A stretch of DNA of 55,237 nucleotides, from NCBI GenBank assembly GCA_902541285.1, contig CACBQD010000010.1, positions 1 to 55,237 on the forward strand, read 5' to 3'. Under the pieces are notes generated by a model. That model saw nothing but the letters and a program-made list of their open reading frames with translations. It was not told the origin of the DNA and ran no database searches. Positions 53,467 to 55,237 of this stretch are shown here, one piece after another (the stretch's first letter is position 1; every line of letters begins with the position of its first letter). The stretch comes from an uncultured Pelagibacteraceae bacterium. GTDB lineage: Bacteria > Pseudomonadota > Alphaproteobacteria > Pelagibacterales > Pelagibacteraceae. The position numbers and the translations under genes were made by a program.

Positions 53467-54916
53467 ATGTCTGATTTCTGGAAAAATTATGATTCAAAAT
53501 CAACTTTTGATGGATATATCAGTAAAGAGAAGAAGTTGAGAACTCATGCTAAGATCATTGCAGGCATACTTGAAAAATATGGAAAAAAAAAAATTACAAG
53601 AAATTGAAAAAAATTGTCAAAGTACAATAAGCGCTAGAGGAATAAATTTTAGAGTTTATGCTGCAAATAATAGAGCTGAAGAGAAAAAATGGCCTTTAGA
53701 TATCATTCCTAGAATTATACCAAAAAGTCAATGGTTAAAGGTTGCAAAAGGACTTGCACAAAGAGTTAAGGCACTAAATTTATTTATCGATGACGTCTAT
53801 AATGCAAAAAAAATATTTAAAGACAAAGTAATACCTAAAGAATTAATTTTTAATTCTCCTTTATATTTAAAAGAATGTGAAGGTTTCTCCCCAAAACACA
53901 AAGCATGGTCAAATATATCTGGGATTGATCTTATAAAAAACATTGATGGGGATTTTTTAGTTCTTGAAGATAATTTAAGAGTTCCGTCTGGAGTTTCATA
54001 TATGCTAGAGAATAGAATGGTAATGAGAGATATTTTTCCAGAACTATTTACAAGATATAAAGTTTCTTCAGTTCATCAATATGCAAATAAATTATATAAT
54101 TGTATGACAGAGTGTATTCCAAAGAAAACTAATAACCCACACATGGTTTTATTAACACCTGGAATTTATAATTCAGCTTATTTTGAACACTCTTTTTTAG
54201 CGGAACAAATGGGAATAGCCTTGGTAGAAGGAAAAGATTTATTTGTTGAAAACGATCATGTTTACATGAAAACCGTCAAAGGTCCTTTGAAAGTAGATTG
54301 TATTTATAGACGAATAGACGACAATTTTATGGATCCAAAAGTTTTTTTTAAAGGATCCTTATTAGGTGTACCTGGTGTTTTCAAATGTTGGAGAAAAGGA
54401 AATGTTGGAATAATAAATGCTTTAGGAACAGGAGTTGCAGATGATAAGGCGGTTTATTCCTATGTTAATAAAATGATAATTTACTACTTAGGTGAGCAAC
54501 CAATTATAGATCAAGTTGAAACTCTTCTTTGTGGAGATAAAAAAAATAGAGAACATGTTATAGACAATATCTCTAAATATGTTGTGAAACCTTCAAATGC
54601 ATCAGGAGGCTATGGAATTATGATTGGTCCTAAGGCCTCAAAAGCTGAAAAAGAAGAAATGATAAAAAATATCAAAAAAAATCCAAGAAATTACATTGCA
54701 CAACCATTAGAAATTCTTTCTACTGTTCCTACAATCACACCTGATAACATTGAACCAAGACATTTAGATTTAAGACCTTTTATTTTAACAGGTAAATCAA
54801 CTTATGTAACAACTGGTGGATTAACTAGAGTTGCTCTAAAAAAAGGCAGCACAATAGTTAACAGTTCTCAAGGTGGTGGGTCTAAAGATACTTTGATTGT
54901 AGATAGTAAAAATTAA
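53467..54916 (+). CDS. Circularly permuted ATP-grasp protein (DUF404/407 type), apparent frameshift
   Basis: Peptide-ligase-like protein found with Anbu in many bacteria. Body: FRVYAANNRAEEKKWPLDIIPRII region, LEDNLRVPSGVSYMLENR, LLTPGIYNSAYFEHSFLA, GTGVADDKAVYSYV and NSSQGGGSKDT. The N terminus is in another frame: ATG 53467 gives MSDFWKNYDSKSTFDGYI and reads in register up to ...ILEKYGKKK, where an 11-A run (53583-53593) shifts it to a stop. Ten A would join both parts into about 482 residues, the family length. The internal ATG at 53546 is a poor start. Either a sequencing/assembly error, real damage, or slippage. Confidence 0.83.
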
Positions 54917-55237
54917 ATTAGACTTGGTATTATTTTTCTTAAATCCATGGAAAGCTTAGGATTAATATTTGAATATATCACTCCCTTGCCTAATTTTTTT
55001 AAAGCTAATATTTTTCCGTCTGGTGAAATAATAGTAGTATGACCAAATGTTTCTCTTTTGGGGGTATTTTTTCCAGTTTGAGCAGGTGCAAAAATATAAC
55101 AAAAATTTTCAATCGCTCTTGCTCTTAAAAGTGTTAACCAATGTTTTTGTCCAGTAAACTTTGTGAAAGCTGATGGAACAGCAATAAAACTTAATTTTTT
55201 TTTTGATAAATTTCTATAAAGTTCAGGAAATCTTAAA
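54913..55237 (-). pseudogene. Carbon-nitrogen hydrolase, C-terminal fragment (continues beyond window)
   Basis: Minus-strand frame open from the window edge to a TAA at 54915-54913; about 108 residues are visible. It begins LRFPELYRNLS, the segment directly after the catalytic Cys in nitrilases (usually CYDLRFPEL), then LSFIAVPSAFTKFTG, HWLTLLRARAIENFCY, AQTG and FGHTTIISPDGKILA. It has no N-terminal half in the window on this strand. It complements the plus-strand fragment at 52411-52770, together covering one family member except about 30 residues. Its stop overlaps the ATP-grasp stop by four bases. Confidence 0.85.

Noticed and set aside
1..55237. Riboswitches, CRISPR arrays, prophage or insertion elements
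   Set aside because: I looked for tandem glycine-type aptamers, SAM motifs, spaced direct repeats, integrases and transposases, and saw none; visual reading cannot exclude a short divergent riboswitch.

Overview
The window reads as a chromosome segment from a streamlined marine alphaproteobacterium of the SAR11 (Pelagibacterales) type. The DNA is very AT-rich, genes lie a few bases apart or overlap (ATGA and TAATG junctions are common), no gap exceeds about 200 bases, and there are no insertion sequences, prophage genes or CRISPR arrays. The gene set matches SAR11 ecology: demethylation of sarcosine, dimethylglycine and related compounds, tetrahydrofolate-linked one-carbon chemistry, reduced-sulfur genes and ABC uptake systems. 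The assignment rests on gene content and style, not on a database search.

Layout. 1-2003: end of a heterotetrameric sarcosine oxidase operon (soxA C-terminal half, soxG). 2007-6752: MFS transporter, unknown protein, GNAT acetyltransferase, an SRAP protein, purK and purE. 6857-10254: an M19 dipeptidase-like gene followed by three poorly known genes. 10251-13018 (minus): Yip1 protein with a coupled micro-ORF, a DmdA-like demethylase and a MetF-like reductase. 13123-21351: a long head-to-tail run with egtB, egtD, a methyltransferase, a Rieske oxygenase, a kinase/nucleotidyltransferase pair, a crotonase lacking its catalytic glutamates, a methanethiol oxidase-like protein, a 2Fe-2S ferredoxin and two CoA-binding proteins. 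21418-27908: two small envelope proteins, a dimethylglycine dehydrogenase-like flavoprotein, then etfB, etfA and ETF:quinone oxidoreductase. 27909-31947: DUF2237, a 2OG-Fe oxygenase and hisI (minus); folE, acuI and a LysR regulator (plus). 31981-36037: Fur-like operator and ferric iron ABC transporter containing a small Cys-rich ORF. 36064-38502: second dimethylglycine dehydrogenase-like protein. 38492-41515 (minus): EamA permease, tartrate/malate dehydrogenase, GMP reductase. 41620-44767: fluoroacetate dehalogenase-like hydrolase, TauD-like oxygenase, AEC transporter and small proteins. 44882-50119: tRNA-Met, apt, and a methylthioadenosine salvage operon ending in a fused SpeD-SpeE. 50178-55237: polar amino acid ABC transporter, then a disturbed region.

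How the genes work together. Methyl groups taken from sarcosine, dimethylglycine or related substrates enter the folate pool through GcvT-type domains; electrons reach quinone through ETF and ETF:QO. MetF and FolE connect to the same folate pool. The methylthioadenosine made by SpeDE can be cleaved by MtnP, isomerised by MtnA and possibly split by the class II aldolase, with Apt recovering adenine.

The most striking observation is at the right end. A nitrilase-family gene is split: its N-terminal half is on the plus strand up to about 52770, and its C-terminal half is on the minus strand from the window edge. The proteasome-like Anbu gene is cut at the same junction. This is what one inversion of about 2.5 kb, or an inverted assembly/amplification chimera, would produce. 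The ATP-grasp gene inside the segment also has an apparent one-base frameshift in an A11 run.
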